Numbered from the stretch's first letter, positions 13,139 through 27,640 are shown. The stretch is DNA of 64,000 bases from Chaetorhynchus papuensis (GCA_013396525.1 VWYX01000739.1:1-64000), one strand, 5' to 3'. The notes: generated from the letters alone by a model not told the origin. Program-made: numbers and translations.

Positions 13139-16100
13139 TGCAAAAGAAGTTTCTATAGTTCTGCTTTATGTCTGAGAAAGAAAATGCATCTCTAATAGTG
13201 CTGAGATACTATCACAACTCTTTAGCATTGATCCACTTCATCTGTGTCCCTTTTAGCAGGAAGAAAGAATTGGAAAAATATTTTAGAGAGATTCATGCAC
13301 AAACAAGCACTGTAGAAATTGTATAGTAAGAGAAAAGTGGTGACAAAAGGAGCTCAGAAAGTCAGGTTGAATCAAAACGTAAACCAAGACTAATACTCTC
13401 TGGCACAAATTTTGTGTTCTGGATTTATCTGGTAACTATGAAGGATTTGGGTTAAAAGAAAACCATGAAGAAGGATAAAAAGCTATAATACTGATAGGAG
13501 GAGGAAAGAAAAAGATTAAAATGATCACAGGGAGACAGAAGGGGGTGTTTACTGTGGAGAAACTAGATAGGAGGGTAAGAAAGAGAGACCAAAAAGAAAA
13601 GCCTGTCCACAAAGAGAAAACAACAAATTCAAGAAATCAGGTGTCTTGACATGTTGTGACTTAGGACACTTTTCCAGCAATTCCCTTTGCTCCTTCAGTT
13701 GCCTCCCTCTTTTGGCTTTCTCTTGGAAGTGGAGGGAAGCCGTACTACCTTGATGGTTTCACCCTTGAAATGTTTCCTTTCCTTAGTATAAATCAATGGG
13801 AAGTAAGTAAAGAGAATTTGATACCCCAGAAAAATGTCTGTGTCCTTCCCATGCTAAATCTAAAGAAGTAAAGGACAATTCAAGTTTCCCCTGCTCCAGT
13901 CAGAGTGCATAGGTTCACACTGCCTAAGTATTTTTTTCTTAGAAGAAGAAACTCTCTTTTCTTGAATCTGAAAAACAAAAAAAAAGTCCTTGAGAAAACT
14001 GAAATTATTATTCTTCAAGACTAAGACAAGACATGCTCATTTTGTCTTAATACCTTTTTGTTGAGAGGAAAGGGTTCAAACTGGAAGATTTGGTGAGGAA
14101 TAAATGGTTTTGCTCCAAGTGACCTTGCAGCTGGGAATGCTAAGAATGTTGGTGTGGGAAAACTCCATTTACTATGCCTATTATTGTTCATCCCCTGTCT
14201 GTTTTGAGAAGTAGAATTCCTGTGTAGAGATAACACACTCTCATGGACATGCTTGAGCTTTCTGCTGGGGGAGAGAGAGAGATCATAAAAGCACAGCCTT
14301 GCGACAAACTGCACGTGCACTTGGTATCTTGGGTTGGCAGCAATAGGATGAACTAAGCCTAAGGAAGCCTGTGTCCCTGTGAGTCTCTGCCACCCAGCAT
14401 TGTCAGCAAAGTAGTGAAATAAATCTACTCTGCATTTCAGCTGGGATTTGGTGTTTGCCCTGGTTACCTATATATGTCAATTCACATGCACCTAGGTTTC
14501 TAAGACCTGGTCTCAAGGAGGAAAAACAACCAGTGTGCAAACACCTTTGTAAGGGTGTAAAAACGTTCGTTTAGTTTTAGCATAAATATCTGAGTATATT
14601 TTTCAATTATTCTTTTTTTTAATGGTTTCTTCAGGAGACAGAACAAACAATGTAAAGGGGAGATTTACGAAAAACATCACTACACTCGTAAATGCTTATT
14701 GATTACATACGGAACTTGCAAATATACAACAATTGCAGAAGTAAGAGTTCAGTTACCTTGGATGATTTGCCCTGTATCCAGTTAACCTGTGTCATGGACT
14801 GCATCTTTTCTCCATGACCTTGAAATACCACTGGTTTTGTATTTGGAAATTAAAATTCTCAGCTAGGAAACGCCCTTGTCATTTATGCGTCTGTCACACA
14901 AGATTGTTTTTCAGAAGAAAAAAAAATTAATAATGCAAGGCTCCTGCTAACCCTCTGTATAAAAACTTCTCAACTTTTGCACAGAAAGGACTCTACATTT
15001 GGGTGTTTGCTGTTTTTAAAGACTTCACCTTAAGAGGAAATTATCCCAACAATAGAAAACAGAGGTCAAGGTAACATAATAAATAAAATCTACAAGGCTT
15101 TTATTTATGCTTGCTAATACTATATTTTGATTCAAAATATTTAATGAGCTTAGGTTTATTTGAATAACTCAAACTCTGAAATTTGTTAGTGTTTGTGAAT
15201 AATGAAATGATGTATGTTGTAGAATGATCATTCTCAAATGGTGATCATCAGGTCTCTACCAAGTGACACACATTTATGTCCCAAAATCATGTTTCCTTAT
15301 AATATTATGGTTTAAAGGTTTAATAATAAGAATATATTTGGTCCCCCCAAAATGTTTATGACAGTTATGACTGAGAGATTTGTATAATTTGGTATGGGAT
15401 GCATTAATGACTTTATAGGCTTCTAATGTGTATCAGAATTGTAACAAAACCCTGCTTTCAGGTTATTTTCAAATCTGGTCTTCAATTTTTCAATTTTTTT
15501 TTCTTAGGACTTAAAGGTCTGAAATCTGGCTAAGAATTTTCTAGCAAACTGTATTGATTGACCTTTATCAAAATAGAGTGACATTCAATATTTTTTGTAT
15601 GTCAAACTATCCAACTGTCTAATCTAATGGGATCTCATGTGCCAATTTGTACAAGATACAGGTACAATAAGAATGAAGCTTAGGAATCAAAAGACGTCAA
15701 TATAATTTACAACATTACTGAATTCCAGTTTTCCAAGCTGCTGAAATATCATAAAGTTGTAGAATAATAAACTGAGGATGATGCATAAGACCCCATAGAT
15801 CTTAACTTTCAAAGACAGAAAAAAAAAGGCAGAAAAGAGTTTTATGTATATTCTTTATATAATGGCTTTTTTCCCAGAAACTGTGTGCCTTACTTCCACT
15901 ACGTTTTACCAGTCAGAGAACATTACACTAACAATATTAACTTGTTTGCTTAATATCTCTTTACTGTTAGACAATCCTTGCTTAAACTTGTCTTCAGGGC
16001 TGAGGCATTTTTTAGAGTTTCATCAGGAAAACAAGTAAAAGACAGTCGTAAGTGATGTATGTGTTGACAATAACTGTTGGTATATGGCAGTAAAATATTC

Positions 16101-18866
16101 AACTTGTGTATTTGGCAAATTACACATTTTCAATGTTCTTTCCTTTATCTGTGAATCGTAGAAAATCTGATAATGTTATCTAAAAGTGAAGTTTTTGTGA
16201 GACAACACTGGTTTCACTGCTGTGGGTGTAACATAGTGAATATAAAGAACTGAGGAAATTGGTGTATCCTCATGAGACCCATGATGTTAATGAAGGTGAA
16301 GACAATGTCATTCCTCACTGGGCAGAAGGTATCAGAGAGGCCAGGGAAGAGTGGAATACATGCAGGTGGTCTGATGTGTTTTCTTGTATTACTGTAGGAT
16401 TGTACTCTAAGGCTATGGAAATGCACAGGGAAATAAAGCCTCAGATCAATGCTAAGCTGTATCACTTAATGGACCAAAGCAAAAATGTTTTCAGATACCA
16501 AACTTGGGTACCTTGCTGAGCTCAGATAGGGAAAAAACCATCTTCCAGAAAATGTGCTTTCGCTATTATCTTAGAGACCTCAGTTTCAAAAAGCAATTTG
16601 ATACCTTCAGCCTGAACAACTAATTCATTTTGCTGAAGACATTTAAGAAGATGATGCATAGGCTCTGTTTCAGAAACTTGCCACCTTGCTTACTCTGGGA
16701 CTCAGACTGGGTAGACAACCCATCATTGGTTTTGCTGCTAAGATACAGGCAGCAGGGGGACAACTTTCCAAAAAAAAAAATCCAGTTTTAACCCCATCCA
16801 TGTGCAGTTCAGATGAGATTTTCATTATCTGAATCACGCTTCAGGTTTTGCTCTTTTAAGCTCTAAAGCTCAGGACAGAATATTTGCATGCTAGGGAGGA
16901 GAAGGCATGTTCTGCCAAAGACTGTGGAGAAATTATCAGGGAATGTGAGACTTCTATTACTGCAAAACTTTCCTCATTTTTTTCATCTCAGATATAATTT
17001 TCATTTTAAAATAAATTTTAAAATGTAGTTCTCAAATGCCAGAATGTATACATCGTAAAAGCTCCTCCTATTGCATTTTCCATTTTTGTTAACAGGGCCA
17101 CTATGTAGAAATAATTACTGCAGTACAAGTTCTGATCTAGAAACAGGCTGTGAACTTTCAATACACATGGAGACTCTACTGAGCATCCTTTTAAGATTTT
17201 CAGCATTAAAGTTGTCCATTCACACCAGAAATTAGAGTAAAGTAAAACAATGAATTACTAGCCATTCCTGAGAGGAATTAGAAAATCTGTGCAGGGCTTG
17301 TGCCAACCTGTAGAAATCAGTAACACAAACACAAGAGTTTTCTGTGACTTTTCAACCTCACAGACTAGAGATACTATCCCTCACTGATGAGTAGGAGGAA
17401 TTTCAGAGAACATCTGAAGGAGATTTGTGTCTCACCAGTTTTCTAACGAAAATGAATGAGAAACTTGCAAGTTTTCACAAACTTCTCTTGAGTCTCTGCC
17501 AGTTTTCAGAACACAGCACTATAGTAATTGCACTGAGCACCAAGATTGATGTCAGGATTAAAGGTTATAAGCTATGAGGGCAGGCTGAGAGTTTAGATCC
17601 ATAATGTCTGAAAATGCAGGCTGTTGAAAAGCTGTATTGAATGCTAACCTGAAACTTCAGAAGGGGGACTAGTTTTTTTTCCAGCATAACTGTGCTAATT
17701 GGACAAGTGGGTGTGAATAGCTATTAGAGGCAAAGCAATTTAGGGTAGGTACCAGAAGTCATTTTTCCATACAGATAACCTGTAAGTACGGACTGTTACA
17801 AGGATGAAGAAAAAATAGAATCATTAAAAAAGCCAATGCACACAGTAAACTGATGTCATACAGAACTGGACTATTGCTTATTCATTAGCTGTGGATGTGG
17901 GGCCAATTGTTAGTTTAAGCCAAGTTGGCCATATATTGCTTTAGCAGTTCTAAGCAGAATTAAACCTGTTCTGACTAACTGGGGATTTATCCCACATGGG
18001 AGAAATCTCTGAGCAGTGTAAAGCTGTCATTGCAGCATTTTGGCAAAGGAAATGCTTATTGGAAATGTACTGGGGCAGGAAGGACTATACTTGGAGCATA
18101 CCATGCTTCAGTCATCCCTGCCAATGTAATTGCCTCTAAGGGGTTCTGCCATCTGGTGCAAGTTACAGAAAGCCTGAGGCTATTTTAACTTGTTCTGGGA
18201 TTTAACCTATGAGCAGGAGAGTGCTTAACTGGCTTTAGGCCAATTTCACCTTCTTCTCTTCTGCATTAAGCAGAGTATTTCTGTAATTATAAAATCTACT
18301 TAAAATCCATTGAAGTTCAATTAGTTAATATGGAATTGATTCTGACTTCAGGTGGAAAATAGATCTTGGAACCAAATTAACTTCTGTGTTCCATGTTTTT
18401 CATGCAAATACTCCTAATAAGAAGAAAAACAGGCAAATGTCAAATGCACAAGCAAAACGTTCTCAGAACAGATTTTTTTTTTTCAGAATGTTTCCATTAA
18501 GTCAATTAGAAAGTCTAACTTGCTGAAACATGTCCAAGAGTAATAAGGAAAATACCTAAATAAATAAAAGGTGCACATATGCAATTCAATAGGAATGATG
18601 TATGGATACAGACCTGTCATCGCTCCCTCACTACATAATTTTGCCTATTCCACACCTGTGGCATAAAGTAGCAGTGAAAGAGATAACCGGGTTTAATGTT
18701 ACAGCTGTATATATTTGTGCCCTTTGGAGCATTTTTGGAATTGTAATTATTATTCTTCAATTAATGCTCCTGCAAATCTGTAATGTTGTCAATTTGTCAT
18801 TTGACTTATTATTTCTGTAGTGGATTTTATTGTTCTCATTTCAGTCATATCATGCTCCTAAGACAC

Positions 18867-18952
18867 GGGTTTTTTGTGGGTGAGTTTTTTTGTTGTTTTG
18901 TTTTGGGGTGGTTTTTTTGCTTGTTGTTTTGGGGTTCTTTTGTTTTCTGGGG
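18867..18952 (+). repeat. G/T-rich tract with possible G-quadruplex
   Basis: About 86 bp is nearly devoid of A and C on the plus strand, with at least five G runs of three or four separated by T-rich loops. The overlapping reading frames on both strands (Phe/Leu/Trp-rich forward, Lys/Pro/Thr-rich reverse) are products of this composition and not genes. Confidence 0.65.
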
Positions 18953-21900
18953 ATGGATAAAACAGATATGCAAACCATTCTGGAGTAACTTATCTTCATG
19001 TTCCCCTGTGACTGTGAGAACTGAATTGCCTTTGTGCTCCTTGATGTTACTGTGAACTGACAACTGCAGCTAATAGTACAACTCACAAGAAATACAAACT
19101 TGGACAATGATTTAGACTCTTCAAAATACCTTGGTACCATTCTAATCTCACTAGTTACAATCAGAATTTTTATTGTTAATTATTATTAGTGTCATTGTGC
19201 TGCCAGTAAGTCTCATTGATTAGAAGACAAAATCTATGCATTGTGGAGCACCATTCCAATCAGGATACTTCAGAGATGTCTTACCTTTGCAAGAAACAGA
19301 TCTTTAGAGCTGCTTGTGTGAGTCACACCAACACTCCATTTGGCAAAAGTAGTTTTTTTGGTTTACTTTAAAGTATTGCAATTTTTTCTTACACACATAT
19401 TTTTCCACAAGAAGATGTGACTGTATATGAACATAAAAAGAGTAAACTAGCAGTGGATATACTGAGAAAAGGTTCAAGTTTAAAAAATGGAGCTTTCTCA
19501 GACATTAAAAAACTAAAATAAAAATGAGAATTGCATGATATAATTAATATTTTTACACCTTTGTGTTCCTTTTGTGTCACTTTTATCATAATGGGAACAT
19601 CTATTGTAAGAGTAAGTGAGCATAGAACTTCAGTTTATTGAAAAGATTTTTTTTCCCAAGTCCCAGCCAATTTAAGAACAGAAACTATCCCTAAATTAAG
19701 TAGAATAGGCAATAGAAAGGTTAGATTGTGCCACTGGGAACTGTAAAAACATCAGGATTTAATTAAGACTAAAAAATATTGTTGCAGACTGTTAGCAAGT
19801 ATATAGTGGAAGCTCAGAGGTGAGTATGTATTTTGTGAGCCTGTACAATATCTGAGGTATCAGTATCAAATACTATCAAGCAACAAAAACGTGTCAATGA
19901 GAGTCGTGGGTGTATTCATTGATCTCATCTGTTTATTGACTTACTACTCATGCATTTTGAAAAGACAATCTCTAGACTCATAAAAGCCTATCGTGCCTAT
20001 GAAATCTGGATTTCTTGCCTAGAAAAAAACCAAAGCAGGGTAACAGTTTGGAATGGTGATCCACTCTTAAAAATAACTGTAAAAATGAGGATAGAAGAAG
20101 AGAGAAACAGCAAAGATAAGATGAGTATTTAATACAAAATGAATTTTGCTCTCTCAGCCAATGTGTCAGCAACTGACTGACAGTCGTTGGTTTGCCCAGT
20201 AGACCTTCATGAGTTTTCATGGCCAGACATGGCTAGTGGCTGAAGGTTATGTCCTCTTTTCAACCCATAGAAAAGGAAACTAAAGAGTGGTCATCATAAA
20301 TTAGCATAATAGTGCATGAAAACGGTATGTGCTTTTATGTTCAGACAAGTCATCAGCATTGAAGGTCTATTGGAATGACATGTCATAAAAACATTGCCAA
20401 AGTCAGCAAAACGTGCAGCGTGTGCCTGTCGAATGCTAATCACTCTGCTCCCACAAGTCTACCCCGGGTCTTATCCCATGAGTTTGTTTTGCATTGTTGC
20501 CCCTATATGATCCAGTAGTAGTTTGCTGCATATTATTTTGCTGGTTGGGCTGCCTAATACCTTCTTTCACAGGATTATTTTGGTTCCCATAAGCAGCATT
20601 TTATCATGATTTGCAATATTTAGCGGAACGAAAATACATCTCAAATAATTGGCAATCTAATCAGAACATAAAAATCAGCATGGTTATATTTATGAATGCT
20701 GAAAACTTAATTGTCTTCTTTACATTACCACATAGAATGACATTTTTAGATTGGTTTACTCCCAGCTGATTCACAGTTCCTCATACGTTGTACCATTGCC
20801 AAGTATTCAGTGATGTACATATTCTGAACCACTTTGTGGAATTCAGAAGTAATGCTCTTAATGCACAGCTGCAAATGAAAAAGATTAAATTACTTTAACT
20901 CACAGAAATTAATCCTAAACAGGGCTAAACAAGCAGTATGTTTGCTGATGTTTATCAGGAACCTTAGTTAGGTGGAACTGAGAGTGATGTTTTACTACCA
21001 TTTCAATTAATCTAATTTTTGAGTTGCTGATTTTGAGCTTTCCTACATTAAGGGACATTTCATAAAATTGATTTCAAATACCCTTCTGGAATATTTCACT
21101 TGAAATTTCTTCTTCATGCTGGGGTTCCTTTCGGAAAAACACATAAAATTCAGTGAAATAAAAATTGGTTTGTGATCATTTTCTTGCTACAAAAATGTCA
21201 TTTTTTTCCCACTGAAATCTTTTTAAAACTATATTCTAGTTTTTAGTACCGTTTTATTGACTTTCCCCCAATTCCATCATTTGCTATCAATAGATACATC
21301 TCTGTCTAGCTATCTGTGAATTTGTTCCATTACATCTCTGCAATTTGTCTGCATTTAACAAATTCAAAGAAGTGACATCAATACAAACAGTTACACAGAC
21401 TGTGCAAGTGTTCTGTACTCTAGAAGTAGCACAGTGGCATTCAGCTCACCATCCACAGATCTGCTCTGGTCCCATGTTTTTGTAGTGCAGAGGTACTGGT
21501 TTCATTTGTGGACACTCTGCTGCCGGGCTGGTTAAGACTCTACAAAACTGAACTAATGAACTTGCTTTCAGTGAGGTTAATCGACTTAGACACAGGACCA
21601 GACATGTATAAATATACTGCTTTCCTTCTGCAGCCAGCTTGATCCTGGCTAATTACAAGGACTCTGTATGGGATATTTCATCATGATACCCCAAAGCGGC
21701 GAATCAAGACTTTTTTCACTTCCATGTATGTTAGACTTCTTTCCCAAATATACTTTTCATCTACTTCTCTGTATATTCATGGGGTTTTTTTTAAAACAGT
21801 AATCAGTCCCATGACTGATTTTGTTGTCAAAAAAAATTTTACAATGCAGCAATCCTTTCTGCAGCACAAGAAACACTTTACATTTCAGAAAATAGAAACA

Positions 21901-22994
21901 GCTTAACCATCACCTGTGTTTTGTTTTGTGGGATTTTAGATAATGAGAAAATGGATCTTTAAATTCATAAATTTTATGGAGTTACTAAGACTTTAATTAA
22001 TGAATCCAGCATTAGTAATCTTACATCATGTGATAGTGCAGTATTAAAATTTAATTTATGTGTGTCCAGTTCCTTGGCTTTTCATGCTAAGAACATGACA
22101 CCATTGCAAATTTGAGCACTGTTTCTCCAAATAATTCAGTAAGATACACTTTGCACAATTGATGTAATTTAAATTTGCACAATATGTATAAAGCAGAAAA
22201 CATGGTACAACAGGGTGGAATCACGTATTATTTCCACCTGCATGTTAATTTATTACCAGCCTCAAGTTTTCTTAAGGAATTACCACAAGAAGTTTTTCAA
22301 GTCCCCTCTCAAATCTTCTGTGTCTGTAATCCCAAATAATTTCTCTTAGAGATCTTGGCACCCTAGCAGAGGGCTGAAAAACTTCCAGTTTCTTATTAAC
22401 AGGTTTTATGGCTACATCTTCTGTCTGTTCAACACAGCAGCCTTCTATTTTTGTCAGGATCCTTCTGGGAAATGGTATTTATGGGATCAAAAGGGTTCTC
22501 CCTTACGGCTCAGACTATCATAAGCACAGTTTAGGAGAGATCACAGAGCCCCTGTGCACTCCTGAAGCGTGCTTTCTTCTGTAGCGTACACCCTTAGTTG
22601 TACAGTTTTCTTGTGTGCTTTTATAGATTTTTTCTCCCAAACAAAGAATGTTGCACAACCTTTTCTTGCCAAATCCCACCTGCAGCTATTATCTTGTCCT
22701 GGTTTTAAAAATCCCTTATTTGTAAGTGAATAGCTTTCTTATTTTGTTTTATTTATCATGTAATAGTAAAGCTGGCAAAACTGTTTGTTCAGGTGTCTTT
22801 GTCACTGAGCAAAGACCAGTTAAAGGGATCAGTAAAATACTACTATAATTCTGTGATGCTGCTGAACACAATGTGTGTACTGCACTGACAAATGGTCAGT
22901 GTATTCATACAAGCGAATGCAAGATTTGTTTGACTAGCTTTTCTTTCCTTTACTTACTTCGACCTAAATATTTAATGTTCTGGGATTTGTAGAT

Positions 22995-23315
22995 ATGGGG
23001 CTCAGCGCCAAGTTTAGCAATGCAGAAGCCGTGGATAAGAATTATTACGAAGCCATGGAGAGCTCTTTATATAAAACAATGTCAGGATCTGTTGCAGTAA
23101 TCAATGGATTTGTTCTTTTTTTGCTTCAGTACTCAATCTGGCATCTGCTCTATCCCCTAATGGAGGATTGTCTTTTTGAAGATGATCACTATGTATTCAG
23201 TGTTATTCGAAAATCTATACTGTTGCGTGCATTTGTGTGTTTATATGCAATTGGGTTAAGTTACTATCAGTCTGTTTCCTCCAGCTGGTTTATTTTAAAT
23301 TGCAAAAACTACTAG
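22995..23315 (+). CDS. Unrecognised 106-codon open frame, possible exon or small membrane protein
   Basis: I do not recognise this protein. The frame is open from 22968, just after an in-frame TAA, and the first ATG is at 22995. Residues about 1-32 are hydrophilic (MGLSAKFSNAEAVDKNYYEA, then MESSLYKTMSGS). Residues about 33-54 are hydrophobic (VAVINGFVLFLLQYSIWHLL). An acidic loop, EDCLFEDDH, follows at about 57-65. Residues about 76-92 form a second, weaker hydrophobic segment (LLRAFVCLYAIGLSYYQ). The frame ends at a TAG in 23313-23315. An AG preceded by a moderately pyrimidine-rich stretch lies at 22991-22992, so it could be a last or internal exon. No strong splice donor, promoter or polyadenylation signal ties it to a transcript. 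The varied composition looks more protein-like than neighbouring frames, but a 106-codon chance frame is not excluded in 64 kb. Confidence 0.22.
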   Translation: MGLSAKFSNAEAVDKNYYEAMESSLYKTMSGSVAVINGFVLFLLQYSIWHLLYPLMEDCLFEDDHYVFSVIRKSILLRAFVCLYAIGLSYYQSVSSSWFILNCKNY

Positions 23316-26300
23316 CATTCAGTGTTGTTGCTAAAAAACCTGTACATGCAGCTAATTTAATTTTACAAAACACCTCTTCCTGAATCATAAAACAAATATG
23401 TTCCTATGGAATGTATGGTACCCTGTTCTACAAGGAACCACACTATGCACATTCTCCAAATTCTTAAGATCTCAGTTCACTGTTTGCTTATGAAACCAGA
23501 ATATTATTGCAGTAATCCCAGCTGTACCTATGTATTCATTTCAATACAAAAGTAGGAAGTTCATCAAGTTTAGTCCCTCGTATGACAATCAAATACACTG
23601 TTAATTCTTTATTAAGTTCTACTTTTCAGTAAAAGAGGTTTTCTTCTTTTGTGCAGTTTTTAAACACTGTTACAGATTCAGCCCTTCAGTGATAGCAATT
23701 CTTCTGCTTTTCAATTGTCTGCTTATAGTCAGCTTATACCTACTTGCTCTTTTGACAGATTTTAGATCAAGTATAGTTCTCATATGGTTGTCTTTTCCCT
23801 GGATGGTCTAAAAACCTCGGTGGAGCTCAAGCAATGGGAAGTAGCACGCATACCCAATCAAAGCAGAGAATTACTCATAGTATAGTGTCATACCATTGTC
23901 TTGCTACAGCCAATGTCACCAGCCTGAAGTATCATTTTGTCTTTGATATTCAGTGAAGGATTGTCCTTTATAGTCCATGACTTAATTTTTTCTGTCCCTT
24001 CAGGTTTTGGGGTTTTTTTGGCTTTATAAGCAGGTCTTTGACTCCGTTTTTAAGGGAGGTTGAGAAAACGACTTAAGCAAACTAGAAAGTCTGCAGCCAT
24101 CTGTAAGACTTCTGATATTCCCCCATCTCAACTGAGAAGGGCTCACATGAAATATTACAAGAGGCACCTGCACTCTTCAGAGTCTTGCTGTGCTACTGTC
24201 TCGTAATCACTTATTGGTTAATAACAAGAATAACAGAACTTTCCTCCTTCTGTCCTAGTCAGTGAACTCGAAGTCAATACTAGGCTGGAGTTGCTGATAA
24301 AGACTAGCTCATCTATTACTGTCAGCTCAGACCTTGAATTTGATATGATTATTTTAATCCTATTTCTATTTCCTTATTCCTTAGTTACCCACATCTTCTT
24401 GTCAAGTATTCTAACTATTCAGTTCTAGTGACATTTTCCAACTTTGTGTCAATGGTAAAATTAGTCAACGTATTTTTCCTGCTTTTACGAACTTTGCTAA
24501 TGAATTTGTTCAATAGCAATCAACCTACACCAGATCATTAAGAAAATGGTATGTTAATTTCTCTTGACACGTTATCAGCTTTCAGTACAACCAGCTGACT
24601 TGTCTCCTCTTTTCAAAGTCTCAGCTGAACCTCATTATCACCAATCTAATTTCCAAACTTCCCAGAATGCAGTACTTGAGATTCAGATAAAATAGAGTTT
24701 TAGACAAAAAAAATGCAACAGATTAGATTTTTCCAGAAAAAGAAATTATCAGGATGCTGGTCTACTATGAAATATCCATGATGAATACATTATATTTCCA
24801 TTCCGTGTCTTGTGTATCTCCAAAATAAAATCAGCGTTTGCGTGATACCACTATCGTTTGAATAGCAGTGTTTAAAATATTCATGAGTGAAACCATGACT
24901 TTATTGTCAGTTCATTAAGTAGTGCAGCATAGCAAACAGCTATATCCGCTTTCATTAGTCTCAGGCCCATTCCTTCTCCTCCTCTCCCAGTTCAAGCCAA
25001 AAGAAATCACTTGACAAACTCTGAAAAAACATTAACAAGGACTTATCACACTGACTTTGTGCAGACATGCTAGAAAACAATAACGACTTTTAATCGGACT
25101 TTTTATCTGTCTTCCTTTCATCCATTCCTGGACATTGACTTCCAATATCTTCTTATCTTCCTTTCAATGAATTTGTTCCTGCACTTTCTTCCTTCTGCAT
25201 GTTTTTTTAACTTCTCGTTTATTCTACTCTTGCAGTATCAAATAGTCTGAAGTGATGACTGAAAAAGAATCACAGCACTCTTCATAAGTGCAAGTAGAGA
25301 CACGGAAAGCAAAATTTTCTCTTTTCAGATTTAAAATGTAATTCCAAAAAGCTTATTACTGTACCTGAAAATTCCTAAGGATAAGGAAAATATGTTCCTG
25401 TTCAGATACAGCTTAAATTTGAGTATACTTTTTAAGCCTGTGTTTTTTCACTGTCTGGTTATTTGCGATCTGTAGGGAATTTTTTCTTTAAAAAGAAAAC
25501 AAAACTTAAAAGGTGTCTTTTCTGCTCCTTTTTTTTTTTTTTTTGCCTCCCATCTTTCCCACACAATCTCATGCTCTTATTCATCTTAAACATTCCAGTT
25601 TGAAAGGCTTCCTTATATAATGAAGAATGTTAAAGATCTTATGTGCATATTGAATTGTTTTCCCAGGTTCCCATTAGAAAGACTTGTCATAAAAACCTTG
25701 TAACAATGTAGAACTCCGAAGTTTGAAGCCATTTAACACAGCTGAATGGGATGACTGGAATAAGACAAACACATGACAAGTCTGATGGATATATTTTTCT
25801 CCAAATATAAGGGAATGCAATCTGCTGAGGAAAGGTTAGTGGCAGTATCACTATCACTTTTAACTAGAGAATTAAGAAGAAATCCTTTACCAAAGTGTGC
25901 CTGAGAATTTATTCAGAAAAGTCAGGAAGAAGTATTTAAAATAGCAGCTAAAATTGCTTGCACCAGAAGACTGTTTCTAATCATATTCCCCTGATCTGGA
26001 GTTATTGAGACTGTAAGATAATTTAGAACCACATGTAAAAAGAAGATACTCTGCTCTAGACCAATATAGTGAGAAGGGTCTATCTCATCTCCTATTGATC
26101 TAGGAAGTTTAATTCAGTCCTATCTCATATATCCCTGCTGAATACATATTAATCTACTGATTTATCACCTCTGAAACAATCTTCACATCATCCAGTGAAT
26201 TAATCAGGAGATGAATTAAATATTCTAATAGCATATGTCTAGTACAGGTAGAATGATTTCCCCTTCTAATTATAATATTTAATTTTCTTCTTACTATTCT

Positions 26301-26881
26301 TCAGCAGCTGTAGTGTTGGTCATGTTGGGTATTTTAAATTTAATTTTCTTTCTTATATGTAACCTCTTCACCTTAAAATGATCTTTTATCTCTCATAAAA
26401 ACAGATGACAAGACTATTTTTCAGTTCAGAACTTTTTCATAATTGCATTTTTGGCCTCAAGGGAAAAACTGTATACATTATCAAATCCCTTGGCGTTGCA
26501 ACTGAGTAGCTTTAACAGTCTTGCACACTGCCTGCAGCTATTGTAATTTATTTTGAGTATTAGAAAAATCCTCAAATTATAAGTTCTAACAAGGTATAGT
26601 TCTGTTCGAATTAAAACTCATTAGGTTTCTTAGTGCCTTGTAAACTGGTCCTGTAGATTCCTTACAATTGTTTATTTCTCTTACAATCCTTGCAGTAACC
26701 ACTAACCATTCACACTGCAGTGGATCTAACACCTTTTATTTATCAATATAAAATCCACTGGCCATTTACCACTTACGTCTGCAGAAGCATTACAGTGCAA
26801 TTCAGGATAGCTCCTGAGCAGTGCAGCATTGATTGTGGAAGTGTGAAATGCTTCCTAAAACTGAGCTCAAACTCTATAAAA
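23316..26881. other. Unique AT-rich sequence, no gene seen
   Basis: No recognisable exon or repeat family. It contains a short G/T patch near 24005-24020 and a T-run of about 15 near 25531-25545. Confidence 0.55.
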
Positions 26882-27640
26882 GAATCACAGAATGGGTAAT
26901 ACTGGAAGGGGTCACAGTGGGTCATCTGGTCCCGCCTTCCTGCTCAGGCAGGGTCATCCTAGAGCACACAGCACAGGATTTTATCCAGGCAGTTCTGGAG
27001 TACCTACAGTGAAGGAAATTCCACAACCTCTCTGGGCAATCTGTTCCAGTGCTCAGTCACCCACACCTTAAAAACTTCTTCATATTCAGGTGGAACTTCG
27101 TGGGCATCAGTTTCTGCAGATTGTTTCTCGTCCTACTGCTCAGCACCACCAAAAGCCTGAATCCATCCTCTGACACCTTCCATTCAAATACTTGTAGAAA
27201 TTCATGAGATCCCCTCTCAGTTTTCTTTTCTTGAGGCTGAACAGGCCCAGCTTTCTCAGCCCGTCCTTTTAAGAGAGATACTGCAGTTGCTCAATTATAT
27301 TTTTTGAGCTCCACATCTATTTTGTCCTGAGGAGCCCAGAACTGGACACAACATTTCAGATGTGGCCTCACCAGGGCTGAGTAGAGGGGCAGGATCAACT
27401 CCCTCAACCTGCTGGCAATGCCCTTCCTAAAGCACCCCAGGATAGCGTTATCCTTCTTGGCCACAAGGGCACTGCTGGCTCATGGACAGCTTGTTGTCCA
27501 CCAGGACCCTCAGGTCCTCCTCTGCAGAGCTGCTTTCCAGCAGGTCAATCCCCAGCCTGTGTAGGTGCATGAGGTTATTTCTCCCCCGGTGCAGGACCCT
27601 GCATTCACCTTTGTTGAATTTCAGACAGTTTTTCTCTATC
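26882..27640 (-). mobile_element. CR1 LINE 3' end, 5'-truncated
   Basis: The left edge is antisense CR1 tail (AGAATCACAGAATGGG), then the complement of the conserved 3' end with GGTCATCTGGTCCCGCC and GCTCAGGCAGGGTCATCC. Similarity runs through GAGGCTGAACAGGCCCAGC, AGAACTGGACACAACATTTC and GGCCACAAGGGCACTGCTGG to about 27640. It corresponds to the CR1 3' untranslated region and reads on the minus strand. The first ~70 bp matches the reverse complement of the CR1 copy at 39281-39651 (shared GGGACCAGATGACCCA and GCTCTAG-GACC blocks), so the two belong to the same or closely related subfamilies. The open frame at 27482-27679 lies inside it and is not a gene. Confidence 0.94.

Larger units (their letters stand above)
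10113..22994. other. Unique AT-rich sequence, no gene seen
   Basis: About 12.9 kb without a recognisable gene or interspersed repeat. It holds a 24-bp duplication (11915-11962), a short perfect hairpin (13116-13138), a purine-rich patch near 13480-13640, a GA run near 14268-14281 and a G/T tract (18867-18952). The frame at 16259-16519 (86 codons) is open on both strands, has no motif I recognise, and has no convincing splice context. Confidence 0.5.

Noticed and set aside
16259..16519. 86-codon frame with Glu/His/Trp-rich composition
   Set aside because: An equally long frame is open on the opposite strand, no family is recognised, and no splice signals are convincing.
18783..19140. Overlapping 72-96 codon frames on both strands
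   Set aside because: They run through the G/T-rich tract, and the residues reflect its composition.
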